A DNA stretch of 64,000 nt, from assembly GCA_020881915.1 (NCBI GenBank), contig JAJFPB010000002.1, forward strand, positions 6,335,001 through 6,399,000, written 5' to 3'. Source of the DNA: Paramyrothecium sp. XJ0827 (taxonomy: Eukaryota; Ascomycota; Sordariomycetes; Hypocreales; Stachybotryaceae). The position numbers and the translations under genes are program-made. This document shows, in pieces, positions 39,180-49,587 of this stretch (positions within the stretch are counted from its first letter, which is position 1; every line of letters begins with the position of its first letter). Under the pieces are notes generated by a model. That model made no database searches. It worked only from the letters and a program-made list of their open reading frames with translations, and was not told where the DNA came from.

Positions 39180-39798
39180 CTCAGGAGACCGAAATATACG
39201 AGAGCAGATGTAGTTCCATTATCTAGAGATATGCTCGGAATGCAAGCTCTAGACTTTGGCAGGGCGAACAGGTTAAGAAGTCTGACGTGGCAAGGGACTC
39301 TGTAAGCTCAAATTACATAGAACTATTTCAGTCAGGGAATAATTTTCGGATCGTGACTAAGTATCGATTATACACGTCGTTACCGGGCGAACTGTGTCCA
39401 TGTACGGCTAGTGAAGAAGAAGAATATACAAAGACTGCCCCTGGGGCTTGAAGTTGGGTAGCGGGCAGATGCGGCACGGTCTTCCTAGCATGGTCCGCTC
39501 CGCCAAGCTGGGCCCGTGACGAGCTGACCATTCATATCGCAGCGGCGTTGACTCATCCGGCAATGAGGCACCCAGAAGAACACCCACGGAAAACCCCGAG
39601 AAATCCAAGCGGGCACGAAGCGACTGCGGTCATGATTTGTATTTAATCGGCGACAGTAGCTCTTGAACGGCCTTAGGTATAAGCTTGCGGGAACAGGAAA
39701 CAAACGCAGAGTACTCTCCGCTATTATATTCTAATTGAGATCGTCGACGACCCCTGCGCCATTAACGCTTATCCCTTTGATACTCTGGTTCCTTCACC
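39180..39798. other. Upstream region of the beta-lactamase-like gene
   Basis: No gene is supported; the short minus-strand frames here overlap one another and have no features. A TATTATATTC A/T-rich element lies about 75 bp before the start at 39799 and could act as a TATA-like site. Confidence 0.4.
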
Positions 39799-41449
39799 AT
39801 GCCCCCCGGCGCGACGTCAACGGGGTCAGTAGGCGAGGCGCCCACGCTTCGCACCGGCCAATCGAATGGCACGGAGAAAGGGAACCCGCTAAACGACGGG
39901 CTGAAGCGGTTTGTCGAGTCGATAAGAGAGCACTGCCACGTTCCAGGCGTCTCCATCGGCGTCGTGATGGGGGACGAAACATATCTCTCCGTAAGCTCAT
40001 CTTTCGACTTTCGTAGGCTGGATGAAAACTAACCAAAGGTAGGGATACGGGCACGCCAAGCTTAATCCCGATGTCGATGCGACGGAAGACACCCTCTTCT
40101 ACATCGGCTCCATCACAAAGGGCATCCTCGCCACGTCACTGCTGCACACCCTCGAATCCACCGCCAAATCCGACAAGCCCGTCACGCTGGACACCAAGAT
40201 CCGTGACATCATCCCCGACGACTTCGTGACTACAGACGAGTTCACCACCCAGCGCGCGACCCTTAGAGACATCCTCCACCACCGCCTGGGCTATCCCCGC
40301 CACGACTTTAGCTACGGTGGCCCGGGTTTCACCGTCAAGGATGCCGTCAGGTCCCTCCGCCACCTACCCATGTCCGCAGAGCTTCGGGAGAGGTTTCAGT
40401 ACTTTAACATTGGGTACATGACCCTCCAGCACGTCATCGAGACCATTACGGGAAAGTGGTGCGGCGATGTATACGACGAGGTTGTCTTTAAGCCATTGGA
40501 GATGTCCTCCTCGACCGTGGAGCTCAAACGAGCGCAGGAGTCGCCGCAGACGCTTGCCAACGGATATGCGAATAGCGCTACCAAAACCAATCCCCAGCCA
40601 TGGTGGGACAGCCGCCTCGTCGGCCAAGGCGGCGTCATCTCGAACGCCCGCGACATGGCCAAATATCTCCGCGCGATTATCACCCAATCCGGCCTCCCTA
40701 TCTCCGAAGACTCCTATAGAACCCTCCTTATCCCCGGCATGATCGGCACGGGACCCCCACCCAAACACCAGGCCACCCAGCTCTACGCCGCTGGCTGGGT
40801 CATCACCTCCTACCGAGGCCACCGCTTCGTCCAGCACGCCGGCACCGTCCCAGGCTTCGGCGCCGTGGTTGGCTTTCTCCCCGAGCTTAAATGGGGCGCC
40901 GTTGTGCTGACGAACGGGGACTTTGGCGGCTTCGTGGGGTCTGAGGCCATCTTTTACCGCTTGCTTGATGATTATCTGGGTGTCCCGGCGGACGATAGAG
41001 TCGAGCACGTGGAGACGTGGGACGAGATTCGGAAGATGAAAGAGGGGGGCCACAAGGCGCGCGAGCGGGTTTACCCCGACGTCCCGAGCCCTCCACTTCC
41101 GCACTCGCTTCCTCTTGAAGATTATGCGGGGACATATTCGCACCGCGGCTACGGCGAGCTTACCTTCGAAGTCGCCAAACCCCAAAGCTACGTCCCCGTC
41201 GCGGAGACCACCACGCGAATCCTCCACGCCGTGAAGAAGCAGAGTGAGTGGAACGTCACGTTCGACCTTGAGCACGTCAGCGGCGAGCACTTTATCAGCT
41301 ACATCGACACGGTCGTGAGGTCGCCGCTGGTGCAGTTTGTGGTGGAGCCCTGCAAGGCGGAGTTTGAAGTCGGGGCAGGTGGGAAAGTTTCGAGGCTTGG
41401 GATCCAGATTGAGAGTTGTTTGGAGAAGATTTGGTTTGTCAGGGGTTAA
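39799..41449 (+). CDS. Beta-lactamase-like serine hydrolase (class C/LACTB type)
   Basis: The gene has two exons, 39799-39990 and 40043-41449, with a 52-bp intron (GTAAGC...GGTAG, branch CTAAC), giving 532 residues with no break. The family's three catalytic motifs are present: SxxK in FYIGSITKG (about residue 90), YxN in QYFNIGYMTLQ, and HxG in VQHAGTVPGFGAVVGF. GWVITSYRGHRF and VVLTNGDFGG also fit. Fungal members are penicillin-binding-protein-like esterases, transesterases or peptidases; some act in polyketide pathways or in breaking down lactone and lactam compounds. No signal peptide is visible, so it is probably intracellular. A C-terminal domain of about 130 residues follows the hydrolase core. 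It is the most clearly intact gene of the window. Substrate unknown. Confidence 0.93.
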
Positions 41450-43393
41450 GTGAAGGCTGGTTAGTAGCGTAGCGTTTAGCACTAGGGCTCGACGCCAACA
41501 CAAACTGAATCTACCCCTACCGAGAACGTCCTGCGGCCCACAAACCAAAATCCCCGTATTATACAATCCCGTAAAACAGCTGGGACCCGTACGCCGACTT
41601 GCGTCTAGGAAGGATTCACCCGCCGACCTAAACGTCGCAGACGTCACGGATGTCGCGGATATGGTTGCTCCTCCAGCATGATGACCCCGCTCGAATTAAA
41701 GGCATCCAATGGTCGTCTACAGGTCTGACACGCCCAGATGCCTAATATGTTCACAGGTCTGTTTTAACATATCCATAATCCTGCAAGTCCAAGGTCTGCG
41801 TTCGCGCAATAGCATTCAGCTCTTCAGACCCTCCACTAGTGCTGTTCGGCAGGCCCTGGTCAGAAGCCTGTCCAAGCAGTGAGGGATAAGATCAAGTCCT
41901 GTAGCCTATTATTAATAGTAGATTGCGTTTGGTAAATAGTAATTAATTTAGGTACGAAATAAGAATAACTTACATAAAGTAACTAGGCCTGGTTAGCGGC
42001 GTTGGCAGGTACCCATGTATTGCGCACTTTCAGGTGGAGTTGACGTTGGCCAGGCACCGGCTGCTTCTGTAACTTGTGATTGCTGGAATTACGTTTATCG
42101 GCTGGCATCAACGTAAAACGCAAGTGAGGGGGATCGTAAATCCTTATTGTCACCTTCAAAAAAAAAAAAAAAAACCCCCTTTCCTCTAGTCAGTTCGTTG
42201 GTCAGCGATCTGAAGCTCAGCCTATCTTGTGGTTTTTCCCTGCCCTCTCCCCAGTCAACCCGTAAATAGCGGCCAACTCCGGCGATACCAACACCGAACA
42301 GCCTCAAGTTGGCCGACCATGCTTCAGCTGCTAGAATAGGATGTTGAACACTCGGAGAAAGGGCCTTCAAGCAGGCCCGCTAAACCAGAGTCAAACGAGG
42401 CAAGAGCAAATCAGTGGACGAAGAAGAAAGTACTGTAGGCCTTTGGGTGGCTCGATCAATTGTTACAATCGAATTTAACCCAGCGTCGTGGCCCTGTGAG
42501 GCTTGGTCATACCGAGCGTAATAAATATCTAACGTACATGATAAGCGAATGTAACACACTAACAGATTGGGATTTCACGTATGCGCCCGCTTTAATCTGT
42601 TAATATGTTACGTTCGCTTGTCTGTTACATTCGCTTATCTGTGACGTTATCTATCTATGACATAGATGCCCATATTTGCGGATATTTGTTTCACACCAGC
42701 ATTCCGGACACTGATGCGACGATGACCCAGCTTTGCTCCAGCGTTGCACAAGCCCTTCGAAATCTTTCAAAAGTTCACAATCGGGCTTCATAATGCAGCG
42801 CTTTCCCACAATCCTGAAGCAATAGCTCGACCTCTTAGGTCGATAGCGATAGCAGTCACAGCAAAGTGCCCAACTTCTCTTTGAAAGCCCACGACTTGGC
42901 AAACAGCGTAGGATTCCAAGCAGGGCAGGGCAGTCTAGTGCATAAGCATGATGCTTCGACGCGGATGGAATGGAAATATTCATCATCGCGGAGACCTTGA
43001 GTAACTGCTTGCATTTATAATAGCTGGATCTTCGCATTTGGCTCTTTGATAGTCATACCAGCGAAAGAAACGCGTCTTAAGCTCTGGTTGCCGCCTGATA
43101 AAGTTTGAAGCCCAGCGTTGCCCAACAGGAGGCGTATCGCGATCAGCAAGCAGTCAATTGGCCATATCTTCAACACCGCGAAGCCGGGGAGAAAACCCTC
43201 GTGTATCCAGGTCAAGGATACATTGAACTATTGACTGTTCCTCAAGCTCAGATAGTTTACGCGAATTGGCTGTAATATCGCGTCGTGATTGAATACCGTT
43301 CTTCTAGGGTCAAAGGGAATACAGGAATAGGATTGACCAGGCAGGCTGAGATTTTCAACCCCTCATCGGCTACTTTTTTCCGTCTCTGTAGCA
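41450..43393. other. Intergenic, no assignable gene
   Basis: A run of 17 A lies at 42158-42174. A minus-strand frame of 128 codons (42651-43037) contains several CxxC pairs (CCDC, CPEC) but matches no family I know and overlaps other frames, so it is left unassigned. A palindrome with tandem repeats is listed separately. The missing N-terminal half of the GT69 gene that follows is not found here. Confidence 0.45.
42540..42639. repeat. Palindrome plus 17-bp tandem repeat
   Basis: Arms 42540-42568 and 42594-42622 are inverted copies (25 of 29 match) around a 25-bp loop. The right arm's last 17 bases, TGTTACGTTCGCTTGTC, are followed at once by a second copy, TGTTACATTCGCTTATC (42623-42639). All differences are C/T or G/A. 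It could be the end of a DNA transposon with subterminal repeats. Confidence 0.8.
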
Positions 43394-43396
43394 GAC

Positions 43397-43915
43397 ATGA
43401 CGTGCGCCATGGACTGGACGTACATTGGTCCCGACCCTACGCTCTATGATGTTTGGGTGGCCAGAACGATCCATGGAGACTCTTTCTTTGACATCCCCTC
43501 CGATGGTAATTGGAACTCGGCCTGGAACATCTTCTGGAACGAACAGGATACAAGGTCACTTTACCAAGCCAAGCTACCCTTCCAGGTATTTTCGTGCTGG
43601 AATGGTGCTACAGCTATTGGTGCTAAACCCATCCTCGAAGGGCTTCGCTTCCGTGCTGCTCATGCGGGCGAGTGTTGGCAAGGAGAGCCACAACTATTCT
43701 GTAAGGAGCTATGGTTTCGTGGCCATGGCAAGATTGCGGTGGTTCCGTCTGTGAACCTAGAGTATTCAAACGAGAGGGGCACAGCTATCAAGGATCTGAA
43801 GGGATACACGTCGAAATGGACAGAGGGTCAGGATGACGAAAGGCATCGCATAGAGTGGATATCTCAGCCCCCAGAGAAGGTGAGATGCATGCAAAACTGG
43901 AGCAAGCAATTCTAG
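43397..43915 (+). pseudogene. GT69 alpha-1,3-mannosyltransferase, C-terminal fragment
   Basis: The 172-codon frame matches the C-terminal half of the fungal CMT1/CAP59 family (GT69), Golgi enzymes that add mannose to glycans or capsule-type polysaccharides. It contains MTCAMDW, DVWVARTIHGDSFF, PFQVFSCWNGATAI, GECWQGEPQLFCKELWF and GKIAVVPSVNLEYS in family order. The N-terminal half with the membrane anchor and sugar-nucleotide residues is not found in the 1.9 kb upstream, although a splice-acceptor-like CTGTAGCAG lies just before the Met. The C-terminus is short. It is most likely a fragment, though an expressed shortened protein cannot be ruled out. Confidence 0.8.
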
Positions 43916-44980
43916 AGCGCGTGGAATGAAACGCTTGTTTAAATGACATGTATTCCATCTATCATCTACCAAACTCAGAGGGTTATTGCATCTTGAACAT
44001 TGTACCAGCTATATCTGCCCCTTTGATAACCATATCCAGTGCCACAAGTATGAGTCGTAGCAAGCGGTATACATCTGACATATCAGACGAGGCAGTAGTA
44101 ATAGAGTCTACAATCGTCTTTCTTAGCGATAGCGATGGCGATGTTTATTATTATAATCCTCATAGTCACAATCGCCGTAGTCACCAAAGCCTATGTCCGA
44201 TTCATCTTCTAGTGACATTTTTGGTGTCGATCCATAACTGCCTATGAGTTTCCCGATGTCCTCATTTATATAATTCTCGTAAACCTTGAGGAATTACCTC
44301 TTGGAAAGCTGAATTAGCCGGAAGCGACTGTTCACAAGGTACAGCGTCTCCAGCGAAAGCTTGTAGTCGTTTATATTGCCAATCTGTGTTTTGCATCACT
44401 TGTGCTAGACGAAGACGTTGAGAGTTTAATTGAAATCACACAAGCAGCCTTGTTGAGTGAAGATAGCAATGCTGTCTCCATCAATAGTGATGCCGCCCTC
44501 CTCCGAATAGGAAATCGCAAGAAAGTCAACAGTAATGTGTCTAAAATTGCCCAGATTATGGCTTCCAATTTGCTCCAGGAAATCGAGAACTTGGTTGGAC
44601 GTGGTATTGACGAAATTTTATTTATTAGGCTACAGAGTACCGAAGAAGCCTCACGATTTTCACTAAAGGACGTCAATGCCAGATTTCTTCATGCTAAGCC
44701 ACCTCAGACGGCCACGTGACGAACATGGTCATTCGCCAACAAATTAGCAAATGGTGGATCCGTTCCGCCGTATTTTGGTTGCTTCCCTGCCATTTTGAAG
44801 ATGAAACCGTGCGATGCTCCATCTTCGCCCAGACACCAGCTATTTATAACACTGTCCAGATTGCTGCCGCCGACAAGGAATAGAGGCTAGAAAGGTCTCC
44901 ATCAGACCTCCTGCTCAGGTTCTGTATTGCTGTCTTTTAAAGAAAGCTGGCAAATCCTTGCACACGATGGTTGGCATCAG
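43916..44980 (+). other. Intergenic with an unassigned helix-rich open frame
   Basis: An open frame runs from 44318 to 44719 with sequence such as LVVVYIANLCFASLVLDEDV and ASNLLQEIENLVGRG. It looks like real helical protein rather than chance sequence, but a stop at 44315 cuts it upstream, no good Met exists, and I do not recognise a family. It may be a gene fragment or one exon. Confidence 0.35.
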
Positions 44981-44988
44981 TATATAAA
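44981..44988 (+). promoter_or_regulatory. TATA box of the BRCT gene
   Basis: TATATAAA lies 42 bp before the start codon at 45030. It is followed by a C/T-rich stretch (CTACTTTCCTTTTTCATCC) and by CCACCACA directly before ATG. This is a typical fungal promoter and start context. Confidence 0.65.
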
Positions 44989-45029
44989 CAGCTACTTTCC
45001 TTTTTCATCCATTTTCTCTAGCCACCACA

Positions 45030-45341
45030 ATGTCTGTCACATGCAAAACCCTTTTGAAAGGGCATTTATTCGCTATCTCAGGTATATTCATGAGCGGTAC
45101 CCATGCCTTCATCGGAGATATCCTTAGAAGTGCCGGTGCCGAAGTATCGCATCATGTGACAAGTGCTACCACTCATGTGATTTGTGGAAATCAAAAGAGG
45201 TCAACAAAAGGCAAGACGAAAGTCATGAAGGCTGCGACGAAGAAAGGTCTTCCGCAAATTGGCGAAGACCTCATTGATAGCATATTGCCTTCCCCCGCCA
45301 GTACCATAGCGAAAGAGAAGGTTGCTTCTTCAAAGCTTTGA
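45030..45341 (+). CDS. Small BRCT-domain protein
   Basis: 103 codons. The product begins MSVTCKTLLKGHLFAISGIF and shows the BRCT fold pattern: an FAISG strand, a helix HAFIGDILRSAGAEV, the VTSATTHVICG strand, TKVMKAATKKGLPQIGEDLI, and a DLIDSIL helix where the family's conserved Trp is replaced. BRCT domains bind phosphopeptides or DNA ends in repair and checkpoint proteins; in fungi they also head PARP-like proteins. The start is supported by a TATA box and CACAATG context. The same frame after the TGA at 45339 continues with protein-like sequence broken only by TGA and TAG codons that could come from CGA and CAG, so the present stop may be a nonsense mutation of a longer gene. Confidence 0.65.
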   Translation: MSVTCKTLLKGHLFAISGIFMSGTHAFIGDILRSAGAEVSHHVTSATTHVICGNQKRSTKGKTKVMKAATKKGLPQIGEDLIDSILPSPASTIAKEKVASSKL

Positions 45342-46397
45342 GGTCTACCTACTGCAAAAAGTAATAGAACAGCCAGCCATACCAAGAGCTATGAAGGAGA
45401 TATGGTGGCGCCGGAAAGAGCTCGCGATGAGGCGCCAGCCTGAGAAGCACGATGACCTGATGGCTTCCAGTGGAAAAGAAAAGTTTAGCGTCGTGGGCAA
45501 AGCAATGACCAATCTGAGAACAGCGGGTGCGATTAGGTGGTGTCGACGACAGGGATGCCATGCCATGCAAGACTTGATTCACATGAGCCAATCACATCCT
45601 TATTTTCCCGACAAAGGGACATGGTACCTGTGCGCTGAAGTCGCTGTGAGACCAGTGGGGAGGATCGGGTTCCAAAAAACCAACTGCCCAGCCTTTAATT
45701 GCTTCGTCCCCCTGTTGCAACCTCTTCGTTCATTCATGTCTTTCCCTCTCCTGCACATGTCAATCGCGCGCGACAACGTCATTTACTCTGCCTCCCTACA
45801 ACCCATGAGCTATTGCTAGCTCTTGTTAGTATCTTGAAGCAGTTCCAATCGAGGCTATGTCGCGAGGCATATGAGCGCCATCCGCTTTATAATTAGCATA
45901 TGTTAGTATCCCCTAGCTGGGCCCTGCTGTCTGTAGCGTACTGGCGCCAACCCCTGGTACAGATCCCTTACTAAAACGGCCCCTTGCTACAGAACCGTCG
46001 CATCTGGAGCCATTTTTGGCCCTCACCGAGGTCGCCTCTGGTATACCCTGTGATTGCTGGGACTACCACCTCATCCGACTGATCTGTCGACTTCAGCCCG
46101 GTCGTCAATCACCCCGATATTTCCGGCAAGTCAGATTGCGGTGCCTCGATTGCAGTCCGTACGACCTTCGCCGACCCCCCTTTGAGGTTTACACTTAGGT
46201 TTCGCCAACCTTCTACTTGTGTTACCGTCGTGCAGCGCTGCGGACCGTCCAGCCTTTCCCCAATATTCGCCGCCTCCCTCCACGCCCGCTCTATGCCCGG
46301 CATTTTCGGCCCCTGCCTCGGCTTGCTTAACACTCACCCCCATTGGCGCGGCTGACTTATAGCCGTTGGTACTAAGCCTCACCACCATCCATAACCC
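45342..46397. other. Intergenic or decayed 3' part of the BRCT gene
   Basis: The BRCT frame shows short pieces such as GLPTAKSNRTASHTKSYEGD up to about 45480, each ended by TGA or TAG. A 165-codon frame (45322-45819) in another phase is not convincing. From about 46000 the DNA is the upstream region of the transcription-factor gene. Confidence 0.4.
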
Positions 46398-49300
46398 ATG
46401 GCTCCTATGGCTGGTCTTGAAGCCTCCGACTACCGTCCAGCAAAGCGCACCAGGTGCCTGAACGAGGATGGGCCAATCAGTGGAGAGTATGATACTCCTC
46501 AAACATCCTCCTCGAGCATGACAACGCCCGAATTACCCTTCAGTCTCCCCTTCGCAGACAGATCAGATAGATGCCCTCCGGACAACGGTTCGTTTAACTC
46601 GGCATGGTCATCACAGCAGGCGTCGCCACCGCATCAGGCCCGGCTTGCTACCCTAGGCGAGTCAAGCACCTACCGAACTGTTGCTTGGAGTATGGTTATT
46701 CCTGCTACTCCAATCGTTAGACTGCCAGGTGAGAGCAATGTCTTTATTTCGTCCCTCGTGCCCTTTCCTTCTTCACCATCCACCTTTCCTTGTGGGTCAC
46801 AGCCTGGCCACTTGAGCATCGTTCCTGTACGAAGCCTTGCCTTAGACCTGTCCACCAGAGCAGTGTTCACTGTCAGCTCTAGCAATGAAGGGGCATGGAT
46901 GAAGATGCCGACAATACTGAGAAAAGAGACATTGATTTGGCAGGATAATTCAAACCCACCCACCTACTCTTTTCACCCTCTCTCCTCGCTCACATCCCAC
47001 CCCCTTCCTGACCGGTTATCTTGATCCCATCGCCTATCATGGCTCACAATCCTGCCCTACTTCGGTTTGTTAGGCAACGCAGTTACTCGCGATCATCTAG
47101 TGACCGAGATCATACCATGCTAGGTCGAGTTGATGAGCTGACTTGGGTATCAGCACCCGTGATTCCTGTGTACCCCGACGTTGCGTCACAAGCTTCCCGG
47201 CTACCCCGTTTGTTACCCGCGGCGTCGGACAATTCACCGGTCCCCACTGCGACCCATCCGCAGGATCAGCGTCGGCGCAAGACCCGGACCCGGACCAAGC
47301 CCAAGACCAGCCTAGTCAGCCCTTTCAAAGATTGCGTTGATACGTTTGGCAAGTTTGCTAGACTCCGCATCCCCCGTCCGCCAGACGGCACCGTGAATAG
47401 TTATGTCAAGTTTTCCTGGGCGGCAACCGGGACCGCCCCGTCACAGACAAGTTCGGCGGCACAATCACCCATTGACAAGCCGGACTCGCCGACCCATTCA
47501 TCAACGTCACTTCTGTCGATTCCCGCCCGGCTCCCAACCGGCACTACCAACCATAATCTAGTTTCATCACAGGCCATTGCCGGCTTGCCGCAAGTGTCGC
47601 CGACGGCAACTTCGGTCGCAGTCTTCATACTGCCGCAATCGGCAAGGTCAAGCATTTCATTTGGCCCCCAGCATGTGAGTCTTGCCAATGCGGATGATGG
47701 CGCTCAATATGCCACTACTTTCAGTGACGATTTTAACTCTGGAATGGATATCTATTCGCAGAACACTGGTTTGTCGGTTGAACTTGTTAGCTTCGGTACC
47801 GAGCCTCAGTACCCGCCGCCGCAATTCGGGTATGAGGCTCGGATGGACTCTATTGACCAACGATTCTTCAATTTCTGTACGTCGATTCCCCTGGTGATAT
47901 GTCAACCTCTTTCCCAGTTCAGAGCACGATACATTCGTTCTCATGTCACAGTACATTTTGCTCGAGTTGTGATTTGTGAACCCTTTTCCCAAGGCAGAGT
48001 ATCAGAGCAATATTGTCTTCTGTGTTTTCCAATGCCTAATTTGCAATACACGGCTTCTAATATGTCTGTGAGGCAGATACCAAGAACTGGTGCCCCGGCA
48101 GAACCATTCTAGATGACTCCAATCTATGGCTCATAGATTTCGCTCCGATGCACTCGAGCGATGGAGTCAGGGCAGCCATCCAGAGTCTGGCAGGAATCTA
48201 CATATACGATTATATGCCGACTGACCCTATACGGAAACGAGTCAACCTACGATTTTCCCAGGCCGAAGCTCGATTTAGCCAACTGCTAAGTAATCCGGCC
48301 AGTGTATCTGCCGATAATGCAAACGAGATCATCACTCTCGCGGTTCTCCTCTCCATGCAAGATGTATGTTACTCTATTGAGGTCGACCTGTTCCATACGT
48401 TGTAACTGACCACCTGGGCTTCGCCAGATCATCCTCACGGAAAGACGACTTAAAAGGCCATTCATTCCGCGTTGGCTACAAGGGTTCAGACACGGAGAGC
48501 ACTTTTTGCAGATGACTGACCAAGGTACTCGATTTTGGCTTCATGACAACGTTCAGACAACCTCCTTTCATAACGCGCACTGCATCATGATTGGACGAGG
48601 AATCATATTGTCCCAGACCATGATGGTTCTTCCGCCGCCCGCAAACTTCGATGCGGAGCAGGAGGCGGCGCGCTTTGGGTGGCTCCTATATGGTAGTACT
48701 GCCGACATGTACGAAATCCACGGTGGTTGTGGTTTCTGCAAGAAGCTCCTGCACATTTTTAGTCAAATCACATACTGCGCAGCGCGACTACAACAGGAGC
48801 GCGAAAGCCCCTTTGTTCCCATGACAGCAAACGTCCTGCTCCGGGTGCTGGGCGAGATGAGGCAGTGGAGTCGATCACCCATCGAGCTACAGAAGAACGA
48901 TTCTCCACCACTAGGTCCAGCAGCCTTTGACTGGGAAACGGCAAATCGCCGACAATCCACGATTGAATGGGTGCGTTCTTTGCCCATGGACTTTCTAGTC
49001 CATTCGTCCAAAGACATGACCGATGTTACCGCGGAAGCGTGGCGGATAGCCGGTATCATATACCTACAATGTAGAGTCTTGAGGTACATTGAGATGCTAC
49101 AAACTTTCGGTTTCACTGAATACTAATCTGGTTCCGTGGGCAGGCTACCTCGAAATGACCCTGCAGTCATACAGCAACTTGATGACCTCGCTCGGTGCAT
49201 TGAGGTAACGCCGACTTCGGGGAACCATTTCACGGCACAAGCACCCCTATTTCCGGTCTTCTTACTAGGATTGGCAGCTACTGTCCCCGAGCACAAGAGA

Positions 49301-49587
49301 GCGGCAATGGACTGGTTCGAGCAAGTTGTGGAGACACCAGTCCGGAGTGTACGTCTCTAATTTCTTCTAACTGATGCATCTATGGACCTAACATTCACCA
49401 GAGCGTCCCACCCCTATATGATGCGCTTCGAAGAGTATGGCATTGGATGGAAGCCGAATCCGAACTTCTTTCCCCAGCTACTCAACCTCAAACCCAGAAT
49501 GCACCCATCTACAAGAGACGTTCCTGGTGGGAGCGTCTCGTTGCTCGGGTGCAGGAAAAAGAAGAAGAGACCTTATGCTTGACGTGA
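46398..49587 (+). CDS. Fungal-specific transcription factor (Fungal_trans_2 type), multi-exon
   Basis: Four introns fit in frame with GT-AG ends: 47877-48076, 48364-48427, 49084-49143 and 49349-49401. They join WLIDFAPMHSSDGVRAAIQS, ITLAVLLSMQD/IILTERRLKRP, AEAWRIAGIIYLQCRVLR/LPRNDP and FLLGLAATVPEHKRAAMDWF. The end is at 49587, after an EKEEETLCLT tail. The long C-terminal region, including EIHGGCGFCKKLLHIFSQ and FTAQAPLFPVF, is typical of fungal C6 regulators of the Fungal_trans_2 group. An N-terminal basic stretch RRRKTRTRTKPK (about 47270) resembles that preceding a Zn2Cys6 cluster, but the six cysteines themselves are not visible. The 5' end is uncertain: the Met at 46398 with a donor at 46729 and an acceptor near 47123 is one possibility. 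It is likely a nuclear regulator; the target is unknown. Confidence 0.82.

Noticed and set aside
40364..41647. A 427-codon open frame on the minus strand opposite the beta-lactamase-like gene
   Set aside because: It mirrors the GC-rich third codon positions of the true gene, and its product is low-complexity without any domain. The plus strand carries all three catalytic motifs.
42158..42174. Run of 17 A as the poly(A) tail of a LINE or processed pseudogene
   Set aside because: No retroposon sequence or target duplication lies next to it, so it is treated as a simple homopolymer.
42651..43037. A minus-strand 128-codon frame with CxxC pairs as a zinc-finger protein
   Set aside because: The spacing fits no known finger, there is no supporting start or splice context, and nearby frames overlap it.
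45322..45819. A 165-codon plus-strand frame after the BRCT gene
   Set aside because: Composition and pattern do not resemble protein. The BRCT frame next to it gives more convincing sequence between stops.
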